A stretch of 64,000 nucleotides of DNA, taken from Isoetes taiwanensis. Taxonomy: Eukaryota; Streptophyta; Lycopodiopsida; Isoetales; Isoetaceae. Below the pieces are notes generated by a model that saw only the letters and a list, made by a program, of their open reading frames with translations, searched no databases and was not told the DNA's origin. The stretch lies in assembly GCA_021234155.1 (NCBI GenBank), contig JAJEKV010000044.1:11988803-12052802 (forward strand), in the 5' to 3' direction. This document shows, piece by piece, positions 1 to 10,689 of the stretch. Each line of letters begins with the position of its first letter. Positions within the stretch are counted from its first letter, which is position 1. Position numbers and translations under genes: made by a program.

Positions 1-1350
1 CGTTACGGAGAAGGTTTCAGTCCCCTCGAGGTTTGTAGAGGGCTTACTTCTCCCAGTAGTCCTAAGCATGTCATATAGTTGGCTCGTCTATTACTTCAGC
101 TAGGGTGTTGCAAAATTCTCCTCCAAGTCATATGTGAGCATCCCGCATAAGCCTCTCAGATATAATCCAATCGCAGCTTGAGGCATGCGAGGACCTATCA
201 TACAAGGGGCTCGAATAGTCTGCCAAGCCAGCTGCAAGTAAAGTGGTAAGTGGTCTGAATTGACCTTCTCATCCCTACTATCGGTTCCCACTCGGAAGTG
301 CTTGGCCATACGTATATCCTACTCAGCCACCAACACATAATCCACCATACTTCGCCCCCCGCAAGTGCGCATGCGGGAGGATGGCCATGTGCTAGTCCAT
401 TGCAAATTACCAGGTCAAAGATGCTGCAAAGCAAAAGCAACTGCCTACTATAGCACGTGATCTAAGGATGCTCGTGGCTAAGCTCCTTCTGCAGGGTGCA
501 ACTGCAACACATCATTAGTCCGCAGCTCAAATCTCATGGGTTGTTCCACCCCGCCTGCATTCTGTGAGAAGGGCCCCGAGGGTTCATAGCATTCGCGAAC
601 AACATTTGGTGGCCGAAAGATATGCATCTTGCCTCGGATCAATCCTCCAGCTCCCCCGCAAACGCCCTAACTTTGGCCAACTCATGCCTCGTGGATCTTC
701 CTCTCGTGTTGAAGGCAATCCCTTCAACCGCTTTGCCCGACGAAGATAGTTGCTTCGACGTGCACAAACTGTGATTGTGAATACGAGCCCGTGAGGAGTC
801 GTAGGCACCGGGTGCCATGGCGTCGCCTTAAAATGCCCATCGGCGCTCGAAATGTCATTCAACGAGGGTCGGCATCTAGGGCCAGTTGATGAGGTTCTCC
901 CCTGCTTCTTCTATTAGACCATGTACCACTACATTATGGCTTCTGCATCTCAACCTTTGGAGTCCTCTGATGTCGGGTCAATCGCCGACCGGAGCGGCGG
1001 GTGATGTTTGTGTTTGATGATGTGTGGGTTGTCACGGCACCGGGCAGCAAAGTGGTGGCATAGGGCAGATTAGTGGTGCAAATGGCGACCCTGGCCTGAC
1101 CTCATGCGGGCTTTGGACGTGTGGGACTCGTGGCCTATGCAATGGGTCAGCCGCTCTTGAAGTTTGGAGCTTAGCTGCGGGAATTGTTGCTGCCTTGCCA
1201 TCTCATGCATCGCTGTAGTTGCTTATGAGCCTCTGCATGGAGCCCTTGCCTTGTTGGGCAGCGGCTGCCCGCAGCTCTTGCACCTCCCGATCCCGAGCAG
1301 TAGAGCTGTGCTTCAGATCTGTAAGCGGGAGTCCAGCACACGGTTCAATG
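1..1350 (-). pseudogene. LINE ORF2 endonuclease remnant (copy A)
   Basis: Minus-strand frames carry pieces of a LINE endonuclease (EEP family, which nicks target DNA for target-primed reverse transcription). Around 440-340 the frame reads DLVICNGLA, then a degenerate GG..MVDYVL stretch. Around 310-240 it reads RVGTDSRDEKVNSDHLPL, the usual SDH-type end of the catalytic domain. Stops and frameshifts break it, so it is a pseudogene. It continues off the left edge. Copy B of the same segment lies at 11148-12500, and a third member of the family lies on the plus strand at 49583. The family assignment is by motif; the exact clade is not determined. Confidence 0.65.
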
Positions 1351-1355
1351 CCAAT

Positions 1356-1876
1356 TGTGACGACCATACGGATATTCGTATCATACAAACGTTATACTCG
1401 TATGTACAAAAGATGGTCATCACACGGATGCAAAAGGGTAGTTGCACAAAACAGGGTATGAACTCGCAACCTTTCAGGTGCGAGTCACACACTTTTGCCA
1501 AGTGCACTACCAATATTTATTAGAGACATTCCCTCATGTCTTTCTCATATGCGGGGCTGCTTCGAGGAGGTTCTAAAATATTCTAGAACCTACATGCATG
1601 CGCGACACTTGGCACGATCTCATCCATTAAAGTGGCGCGATCCTGACCATTGGCTTAGATACATAAGGAGGCACCTCCTTCTTGTCGAACCATTCCGATT
1701 CAATGCCAGTCTTGAGCCTTCTAGGCATCTATCTCGTGTTCCTGCTTGCCTTCGGGCCATTGCACTCTTGATTCCTGTTCATATATCAGATTCTTTGCCG
1801 ATCTTGGCATATTTCTTCCGTATTTCTTGCGTATTTTCCACGTGCTTTCCTTCATTTCACGTAGGTTCATTGAACA
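1356..1876 (+). repeat. Chromovirus LTR, copy A
   Basis: It begins TGTGACGACC and probably ends ...GAACA. It matches the LTRs at 12501, 17768 and 19160 over about 500 bp. The preceding five bases are CCAAT, and the same five bases follow the 3' LTR at 18278. That supports these ends as TG...CA with a 5-bp target duplication. The end coordinate is an inference, because I could not recognise a primer binding site after it. Confidence 0.7.
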
Positions 1877-2911
1877 TGAATCCCTTATCGGTTCTTGCTC
1901 TCTGACCCTAAGCATTTTTTTGCTCGTGTTAGGTGATTTTATATCTATGGAGGTTTCGACTTTATTACAGCAGGTCTAGCAGCTTGTTCAAGTATGCCAG
2001 CAGTTGCAGTTGGACAATAAAAAACTTAAAGAATGTGTTGCTTCACATGAATCTACTTCTAGCTCTAGATTAAGGCTATCAGAGCCTAAGATCAGCCCTT
2101 ACCCAGAGAAGTTTGACGGCACTTTCGGTCCAAGCTACGTGGTTTTTTGAATCAGATTAGGGTTGTGATCCAGCTCCACCCTCATAGATATCTCACGGTC
2201 CAGGAACAAGTTGGGTTGATTGGTTCTCTCCTCACAGGGCCACCTCTAAGTTGGTTTGCTCCTTTATTGGAGAAAGAAGCCCCAGAGCTACAAGATTTTG
2301 TTGCTTTTACTGCAGAGTTCGAGGTATACTCTGGAGACACCAATCGTCAGCACACAGCAGTCACAAAACTTTGCAATCTAAGGCAAGACGCTTGTCCAGC
2401 TTCAGTATATGCATCCGAAATTCGTCAAATTGCGATAGATACTGCCTGGATAATGTTGCACTTCGAGATTGTTTCGAAGGGGTTACGTGGAGGATGTCAA
2501 AGATATGTTGTTATCTATGGAGGACCCTCGACTTTGAAGAAGCCATCAAATTCTATTCGATGATGTGATAATCGGCTCTTTCAACGTAGGCAGGAGAAAC
2601 GTGACAGATCTTTCCAATCACATAAGCTACCAGAAGCTTCATTCTCCCCCTACTCATCTCAGAATTCAAACAGTCCGGACCGAGCCTATGCGCTCGAGGA
2701 CCTTTATATCGCCGAGAAGCAGCAGAGAGAGGCTAATCTTTGCCTCTACTATGGAGGAGCTGGCCATATTGCTCGTGGATGCCCCCGTGAAGCCCAAATC
2801 AAAAAACTTCAATGGTCGAAAGTACTAGGAGTCTCTCGCTGGCTGGCCAGCCTTTTCTCATACTCCTTCCACACTTCTTGACATGTTTATTCCATCGGAT
2901 AAGGTCAACAA
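1877..2911 (+). pseudogene. Ty3/gypsy gag fragment (copy A)
   Basis: A broken gag frame. At 2100-2560 it shows PEKFDGT, LNQIRVVIQLHPHRYLTV, WFAPLLEKEAPELQDF and LCNLRQDA, which form the Retrotrans_gag (capsid) region. Near 2735-2790 a zinc-knuckle-like CLYYGGAGHIARGC has Tyr where the second Cys should be. Small indels shift the frame several times relative to copy B (13149-13990). Similarity to copy B stops abruptly near 2911, before the protease. There is no pol in this copy. Confidence 0.75.
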
Positions 2912-5355
2912 GGCAAAAAGATTAGTACTACCTAATCCAATGCAAATGCCTCCAACACCTGGACTTTAAAGCCTTATCTTACATTTTTAGAACATGCCAG
3001 CGCAGCCCTATGGGCAAGCTAAGTTTTGCAAAAATCAACTGCATATATATATAGGCAAGTTACGTAACAAGGAGGTCACTAATGTCACGCCCGCAATTTT
3101 ACAAAACGTAAATTGTCTAAATTATGAAGACTGGTAGATGAATGTTATTCTCTTCGTAACATCCTCACCTTTGCTTTGTAGAAACAAAGTAAATGCTATA
3201 TACTTACTTCATCCGGTCATCAAGAACATGCACGCTTATTGGCTGCATCGTAATATGGCCTACCAATTTGTAACCCTAAAAATGTTCATTTGATACCTCT
3301 TCTTCGTTTTCGATTCTTCTTCTAGCTCATCATACAGCCTACGAGTTGAAGCTTTAACAAGTTTCACATGTCCTAAGCGTAAACTGAAGCAATGTAAACC
3401 AGGCTTCGATTGTAGCAAGGGAAAAAAAGGGGCAAAAAGAAGCTTACTTGCACGGCGATGTTTGGTTCTCGCCACCAATTTTGACATCTCGTTTTGATCG
3501 GGCGGTGACGGCCATGCAAACAACTCGACAACACAAACCACGAGATTTTCTAGATAGAGTGCCAAAGTTCATACCCGGGCGAAGAAACCTCCGTTCGCAA
3601 GTACGATCCAATTAGCCATGTCCAAATGACATGCATCGATTGGAGGAGCCCAAAATAAAATGGCCTCCAATTCTAGGGTTCCTTCCATTCTAGGGTTCTT
3701 CTAAAGCGCATTCATTTTCATTCAACTAGTGAGCCAAATTCAAATGGGCTCTTTGCAAGGCATCTATGCCAAGAGTATACAAAAATACCCTTGCTTGTCC
3801 ATCTTCTCCATGCTTATCATGTTGTTCGTGCTCGGTTGGGAACTTATCCTCCTCACCCTGATCCCCATCATCACGACCTGGTGCATCTTTCATGTTCTTC
3901 GCTTATTTTTATGTGTCTTCAATGCTCTCTGACCTTTGCCGAGGCTAGATGTATCTCGATGGAACCTAAGTACCAGCAATGCATCAATGGGAGCTTCTTC
4001 AACTGTGCTTCTTACTTTTTCTTCAAAACTAGATATCCTAGTCCACAATCCTTCCTCCTGTTGGAAAATGCGATTTGAAGATGTTCGAATTAATCTTCTA
4101 CTACATACGAAGCACTTTAAGTTTCCGCTTGGATATGGCAATGTATGCTTCTGACTTTTTAAGAGTGTCATATGATCGCTTAGATAATTTCCCTTTGCTT
4201 CCAGGTCTCTCGATTTCACCAATTACCACATACAAGAAAATACATAGCAGTGAATGTGGGTGCATTTGAAAGTCCGTTACTTTATAATGTAGAGTTCATA
4301 CGACCAAAAGGAAAGCATTTCAATTTATCTTACGAGGGCAATTTTCATGCCACACCTTATACTTGGTGGTTCTGGGTTCCGTATGACTATTCATATCATT
4401 ATACATGTACTTTGGGGTGCTCTTTATCGCAAGAGAACCAATTGATTGTTATGAATAACGTATGTAACTTTTCATGAAATGCACCTATTGGTTTTAAGAC
4501 TAAATTTCTCCATAGCAATTGATTGTAGCAATAAACAAGTTTATTATTGCTTTATTAAGGGCGAGAAAATAATATGGGTTAACTAGATTCTGCCCAACAT
4601 TGTTGGGCTATAAGATAAGATAAGAGGTTTATGCACATTTGTCCCCTTTTCCCTCCCCCATTTTTTCCTTTATTTTCACCTTTTATATTTTTCCTTTTTT
4701 TCTTTTTTTTCCATCTTTTTTCTCCTTTACCTTTTTACCCCTTTCCCTAGGGTTTGTTCCACGATTCTTGACCATCTAATATGGAAGGTCAACATGAATT
4801 ATCATATTTACATTTTGGCTCACAACATGCATACACTAAGACGTTATAATATGAGAAGATTCTATTCAACTATTTTAATCTTGTAGCATGTGAAAATCCG
4901 TTAAAGTCCTTCACTATCTATATCAAAGAGCAAGTGCAATCCAACTTTGTGCTCTCTTAAAGTCAATGATATGGTCTATGGGGTATGGGATGAAGTCTTG
5001 GAAAGTGGGGCACATTGGATAACGATTTTGATAAAAGATATGCACTTTTTGGTGTATAGGTTATTACCAAAGGTGCTAGTGTCCAAAGAATTTGGTATCA
5101 AAGAGTCAACGTTCAATTCCTCGTGGCAATCCACATGCATGCAACATTGGTGTGTTCCACATGCTTGAGGGCAAGCATCTCAAGGAAGGGAGGACTTGAT
5201 ATGGTCTATGGGGTATGGGATAATTTCCATGAAGACTCTGTCTTTTGATGTGTTGGTTATCATTAGAGGTGCTAATAAATTGATCAAGGCTAAAAGTCAA
5301 TAAGAAGGATCCACCCTTTGATGTATTTGTTAACATTAGAGGTGCTAATGCATAA

Positions 5356-5464
<109 letters not shown>

Positions 5465-5541
5465 CCCACAACCAAGCAATGTAGTGTGGTGTGTGGTCAC
5501 ATGTCCAGTTGGATGGTGCCTAGTGGCGTGACGTTAAAATA

Positions 5542-5607
<66 letters not shown>
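5542..5607. repeat. (CTAT)n microsatellite
   Basis: About 16 perfect CTAT tetranucleotides, 80 bp downstream of the CT array. Confidence 0.98.
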
Positions 5608-6285
5608 CGCGCCAACTCCAGTTGCTCTACTCTCTGCACTTCTTTCTCTCTTTAGGGCTTTTCTCTCCCTAAGGTTTTGGGGGATTTAACTCGAGGTCAA
5701 GACATGATGATCTTGCATACTCTAAATGCCCACAGCTAAGGGTACATTCAAACCATAGTATTAAATTACACTAAATTTTAAGTTAATGAATTGTTATGCT
5801 AAATTAAGTTTAATTTTATGGAGGTTTATGTTATTCAATACATTACAGAATCTGTTAAAACTGGTTTCACATATAATTTGTTACGTTAACTACTAACATA
5901 ACAAAATCTGTTCAAAACTCTTTTGCACAATGGTTTGTTACATTAAATACTAACACAATAGAATTTGTTAACGTTCTTTTCACATTGTACATTGCTGTGC
6001 TATCATCCCTTATACTTGGGCAGCTGTCATCCCATGTCATCACATGTCGATCGCAGCAAAGATCTTCTACATCCTTAACAAGTGTTTTTAGAGAGCAATA
6101 TGTCTCTCGCCTATAAACGTAGAATCATGTATGCCACAATACATCAAGACAAATAGGAACATCAACATCTAATATGTCATAGTGAACGAGCCATATACTC
6201 ATATAATCATGCAAAGCCTGTCTATTGTGAATGGCCATAGACCAACAGTATCTGCAAATGTAATAACGAGGCAAAATCAGTTGTT

Positions 6286-7797
6286 AATTTTGCAGCAATG
6301 ACATGTTTTTGCCAGATGAAGGAACGGAGGCGCCGAAACGGGCCGGCGATGGCGGCCACAATCTTGGCAGAGTCGTAGGAGACGGCTCTGGCCGTCTCTG
6401 TTGCGTGGAGAGCAGTCTTTGTGCAAGAAGCTGGAGGGCCAAAAGGGATCTGCGCATCAGATAACAGGGCTGCGTTCCTATGCAGCTGGGTTTTCCAATC
6501 TTTTGTTTCCTTTTGAGCTACTAACCAGAAAGCCTTCTTGCCTTATCTTTCAAATTTCTAACGATCCAGGGGCTTCGTGGTTGCTTGGCAAGGACGGCAT
6601 ACCCGTTTTCGGCCAGATATTTCAAAGATCTCCCACAAGATTTCCTATTGTGAGCCGTGGCCTCGTGTTAGTGGTCTGGTTTATGGGGAGGAGCTCTATT
6701 AGATACATCTTTTCTTGTTTACTTCGGTATGCCGGCCGGGAGAAGGTCATATTGTGGTTCAGAAAACAATGCAAGCAAGAGCTATAGTATTCAAAGCCTA
6801 AGGAAGAAGGAGAGCTCGCTAGTACAAAGAATCCTTTGCTTGAAAATTTTTCTGGGGATCTTTTATGGCTAGGCAAAAGGCGTGGATGGAAAGATCTGAT
6901 GTCTTCTATAGTACTATGGTAAGGAAGAAGAAGACTCGCTTCATTACTAGTACTAGACTCAGATTATCTTTGAGCATATGCCGGGAGTTGGCAAGAACAA
7001 GAGCCATTGAATGGAGCAACTCCTCACAACCGGCCTCAGATTTATTTAAAGATTTTGTGGTAGTTTGTTTAACATGTAGTGAGGCACTGCCCCCCTTTCC
7101 CGCAAGGGGTGGCTTGTGTATGGATAGTCATGACGACGGGCAGATTGAGAGCCAAGGGCTTCTAGTGGGCGGAGACCCTAGAAATGTTTCACTCTTGGTT
7201 TTGCAGAAGACAAGGCCTGCATAGCTAGCTAGATGCATGGGCTTAGCATGATTCGTGATTCTAGCGGTGATGCCCTTGCGGGTCCGCTTGGTGAGAAGAA
7301 GGTTGAGGCCGCAAGACACCGGCACTCCCTATAGTATCAAGCATGATCCGGGCGTGGGCCATCACTACATTCGGGAGGAGCGCATGAGGATTCTTAACTC
7401 TTGCTTGGTGGCGGTCGCTGCACTTGGCTGTCCCGCTTCTTTTATGGCTCTCTAACTCAAGTCTGGTTTCTCCGCTTATCTTAGGGCCAACATTTTTGAA
7501 GCCGTGATGCAACCGGGGCACAGGAAAGATAAGAGTCAGGCTCCCATAGTATCTGTCCCGAGAAGAGGCCGGGTAGCTCTTGTCCAAAAGAGTTGGCCCT
7601 TGTTGCATCACTAGGGTCTAGGAACTTAGTCCTCTGCTCCTGTAGTATCCTATGGAGAAGAAGTTGAGAGGGGTGCTAGGAGTACTAGGCTCTGAGTGTG
7701 GACTGCTATTCATGGATCAGAGAAGTGGTAGCAGCTCCATACTCAACTGTATGTACATAAAAGTTTTATCATTCGAATAAATACAGACTCTTGCCTT

Positions 7798-7836
<39 letters not shown>

Positions 7837-7845
7837 GCAGCAATG
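6286..7845 (+). mobile_element. Poly(A)-tailed retrotransposed insertion with 15-bp target duplication
   Basis: The 15-mer AATTTTGCAGCAATG occurs at 6286-6300 and again at 7831-7845. Between the two copies lies about 1.5 kb ending in some 32 A residues (7799-7830), preceded by AATAAA at about 7775. This is the hallmark of LINE-mediated insertion of a polyadenylated RNA. The insert has no long conserved ORF that I recognise; a 128-codon plus frame (6401-6787) has no motif I can name. Its base composition and phrases differ from the AT-rich flanks. It could be a processed pseudogene, a retrocopied noncoding RNA or a non-autonomous element. I do not know the source gene. Confidence 0.85.
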
Positions 7846-8583
7846 CAATGATGGTATTCGTTGGTCCTTTAGCAGCAATACTATATGCACTGCTTTGCTT
7901 GATATCAACCTACATCATAACTTGCAACTATGAGGTTAATGCTAATTGTGTACTATGTCCAATGGTGACTTGGATCATATTACAACCTTCGTCAGTCTGT
8001 TACTAACTCAATGCATAGTATTCCAGCTTCTTGATTTTCAGATTGCTTCTTGGTTTAAGATCCAAATGCAGAGGCATACTTACCATGCCTATGGACAGAG
8101 TCTGACGCACGTTAATCGTATAAATATGTACTTGGCAAATGCAGTACTGAAGGAAGTATTGAATCTTATGATCTTAAAATTGGTTTTTTTATTCGTGGAC
8201 AAGGTACTGAACCTTATGATCCTAGAAAATTTTTCTAATTGTTCTCAAGCATTAAACGAACCAAAACCATCCATCAATTTGATATATATGGGATCTTTTG
8301 TACAGAAGATGGCTTGATAATTAAAAGGAATGGCTCCGTATCACATATTTTCTCCTAGATCTTAAAAATAGGTAACTAAAAAGGATTATGTCAAACCATA
8401 GGCTGAAGACAAATACTTGCATTAGCTTTTGAGTCTTAAGGTAAGTTCGCAACAACAGCTTCCAAGTTCAAAAAAGGAAGTCAGATAGAGAGCAAAAGGT
8501 ACAATCAACACTAAATGTTGTCATCAGCTTACTTAGAATAGTGAATGTGATCTACACCTCCAAGCTCTCCAGGCAAAGTTAAT
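7846..8583. other. Intergenic DNA after the poly(A) insertion
   Basis: This resumes the pre-insertion sequence. Short open frames are present, but no domain or splice structure is clear. A phrase with GAACCTTATGATC or a close variant appears at about 8160 and 8210. Confidence 0.5.
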
Positions 8584-8766
8584 GAATGCCATCTTTCATA
8601 CGCTGCTGCTCATGGCCTGCCAACTGTTGCAATAACAAATGGTGGGAAAGTAGACATTGAACAAGTACCATACTAATAGATTGTTAAATATATGATAATG
8701 GGCACACTATGGAGTAGAGCATAGGAGTTCTTGGGTTTGATACTGGTCCATCCTCAGACCTTTCAT
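8584..8766 (+). pseudogene. Sucrose-phosphate-synthase-like exon fragment 1
   Basis: One frame reads AAAHGLPTVAITNGGKVDIE. This corresponds to the glycosyltransferase segment of sucrose-phosphate synthase around E-A-A-A-H-G-L-P and N-G-G-P-V-D-I, which is part of the nucleotide-sugar binding region. Only about 25 codons are recognisable before a stop, and the GGP motif has Lys for Pro. A second copy of the same ~180-bp piece lies at 9053-9232. It is a gene fragment, not a functional enzyme. Confidence 0.6.
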
Positions 8767-8814
8767 ACCTTTCAGAACTTTACTGATTTGATACTGCTGC
8801 AACTCCATGGCAGT

Positions 8815-9035
8815 GAAGGATGGCGAGGATTTTGATGCTCTTTTAAAGTTCAAGAATGGAGTTTATGATAGAAACGAAATATTGTGGAACTGGAATGCAA
8901 GTAATAGAAGTTTAATATGTGCAATTGGACGGAAATAACTTGCCATTCATCCTCCAGATGTGTCCAAACTATATCATTAGATTTCGAGAATTATTATCTT
9001 TATGGAGAACTTGGTTCTGAGTTACGCAAATGCAA
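8815..9035 (+). pseudogene. LRR receptor-kinase N-terminal fragment
   Basis: The frame reads DGEDFDALLKFKNGVYD, then WNWNASNRSLIC. After a one-base shift it reads NWTEITCHSSSRCVQTISL and LYGELGSELRKC. This is the layout of the LRRNT_2 cap of plant LRR receptor-like kinases (ALLxFK...W....C.W.GITC....V..L.L....L.G.L). No LRR array or kinase follows. It sits between the two sucrose-phosphate-synthase fragments. One frameshift makes it a pseudogene fragment. Confidence 0.65.
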
Positions 9036-9052
9036 AGGTCCGAGGTCCAACT

Positions 9053-9232
9053 ATGCCATCTTTTCATAGGCTACTGCTCATGGACTGCCAACTATTGCAA
9101 CAACAAATGGTGGCTCAGTAGACATTGAATGTGTACCATTACCAACCTTTACCGATTGTTAATTAATGGGCACACTATAGAGTAGAACGCTTGGTTCCCC
9201 GGGTTTGATAATCGGGTCCATTCCCGTTTCTA
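9053..9232 (+). pseudogene. Sucrose-phosphate-synthase-like exon fragment 2
   Basis: A diverged direct copy of 8584-8766. It reads TAHGLPTIATTNGGSVDIEC, with the same downstream phrase (GGGCACACTAT.GAGTAGA) and the GGGTTTGATA end. The two copies bracket the LRR fragment, so they may be duplicated ends of one captured unit. Confidence 0.6.
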
Positions 9233-10299
9233 ACAGTTCCAAAACTCACATACATGAATTTCATGGTTTCTACATTTTCATGACCATAAAGCACTACAAG
9301 TAGTAATGAATGAAAAACGCATTGCACTTTTACAAATAATACTCGAACAAAAAGCAAAGAAAGTAGAATAAAACAAAAGACAGTAAAAAAAATTAGGATG
9401 ATAGGAAAGAAATATCTACCGAGAGTTTAGCAACGCCCGCTTTGTCAGCTGGTTAGCATTCGAAAATGACGCCACAAATGACCTCGACTCGGCCACGTTC
9501 TATCGACGGACTCGACCTCCGCCCTCGTTCTAAACTCCGCTCGTTACGACTCGCGCCGCGACCTCGAATTTGTTTGACAAACCTAAATTGGGGGCACATT
9601 AAATTTCCGTCATGAAATTGTAGGGTTGTCAACACATTGTTAACAATTAACAAAACAATAATGAATGTGGAAGGGGGTTAAATCTTGAGTTTAACTTTAA
9701 CAAGTTGTTATAAGTTAACCCCTTCGTTTTAACTATTTCCTTAACAAAAATCATATGCATTGCTAGTTAAGTTAAATTTTTTTAACATAACAATTTTAAC
9801 CCTTTAGTGTGTAGATATCCTAATACCAACAAGAACCTTGCAAAATGATAAGATGCCTTAGGGAGGCTAGTAAGACCATTGTGAGTCCCAAAATTTAATT
9901 CCGGGCTTCTATTACACGCCACCCTGCTAGATTTAGCTCAGTCCAATATAATTCGATTCACATTGTGTTCTAGAAGCAATATTCAGGGTGTTATTGCTTC
10001 ATTACTAGAATCCAATATTTATTCAGGGTAATCTTCTATGGAGACATGCTATAGTACACTTGGATCCGAATTTAACTTCATAATCAAGAGCAAAAAGCAA
10101 TATTTTGGAATGGGAATAATTTATTTTGATTTGTTTTATGCAATGATATGATGACACTTTGTCCCCTAATCTGATTGTGGGCTTAATGCCCCTGCTGAGA
10201 AGAAATGAAAGCTTCAGATGAAGCTACAAGTGGCCTGCATCCAATTTTTTATGTTAAGAGTACTATAGGAGTAGTGAAATATCTTCTGAGATTTTGCAG
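9233..10299. other. Intergenic DNA
   Basis: A CG-rich patch at 9430-9560 has many CTCG and CGAC words. At 9665-9790 there are repeated GTTAA/TTAAC phrases, including GGGGGTTAA and TTAACCCC in inverted orientation. No coding region is supported. Confidence 0.5.
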
Positions 10300-10508
10300 A
10301 AAATGAAGCATAGAGAACCTTTTAATGCTAGAAGTGACAAGGAGGTGCTTGAACCAGAAAAGGTATGCATCAACATAAGAAGACACAAACTTCTTCTTAT
10401 CGATAGTTTCTAATTAAGTTCAAATTTCATCCACCTTCTGATGTGATACAGTATTTCAATGACCAGCCCAAGGAATACAAGCAACTCTCTCTTATTGGAT
10501 ATTTTTAA
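10300..10508 (+). pseudogene. Orphan pair of splice-competent exons, unknown gene
   Basis: Two short exons with consensus borders share a reading frame. Exon one, 10300-10362, follows ATTTTGCAG, ends before GTATGC, and reads KMKHREPFNARSDKEVLEPE plus K. Exon two, 10452-10508, follows GATACAG and reads YFNDQPKEYKQLSLIGYF, then a stop. The codon phase is kept across the 89-bp intron. I do not recognise the protein. It is probably a captured or relic 3' gene end, since no upstream exons are evident nearby. Confidence 0.35.
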
Positions 10509-10689
10509 CATAAAAGTTGTTGAACTTTGTCTAGCCATGAATTACAAATGAGAAATATCCAAAGAAGGATACGTGTTGGATTAATTTAAAAAGCTTTACT
10601 AATGATTGTAAAGACATTAAGATCTCTAACAAATTTAAGGCTATCTCTAAATGAATTGAGGTGAAAGACCTCAACTAGAATCAACAACT

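Noticed and set aside
3260-4222. Minus-strand frames of 101 and 110 codons
   Set aside because: No motif, no splice continuity and AT-rich surroundings; likely chance.
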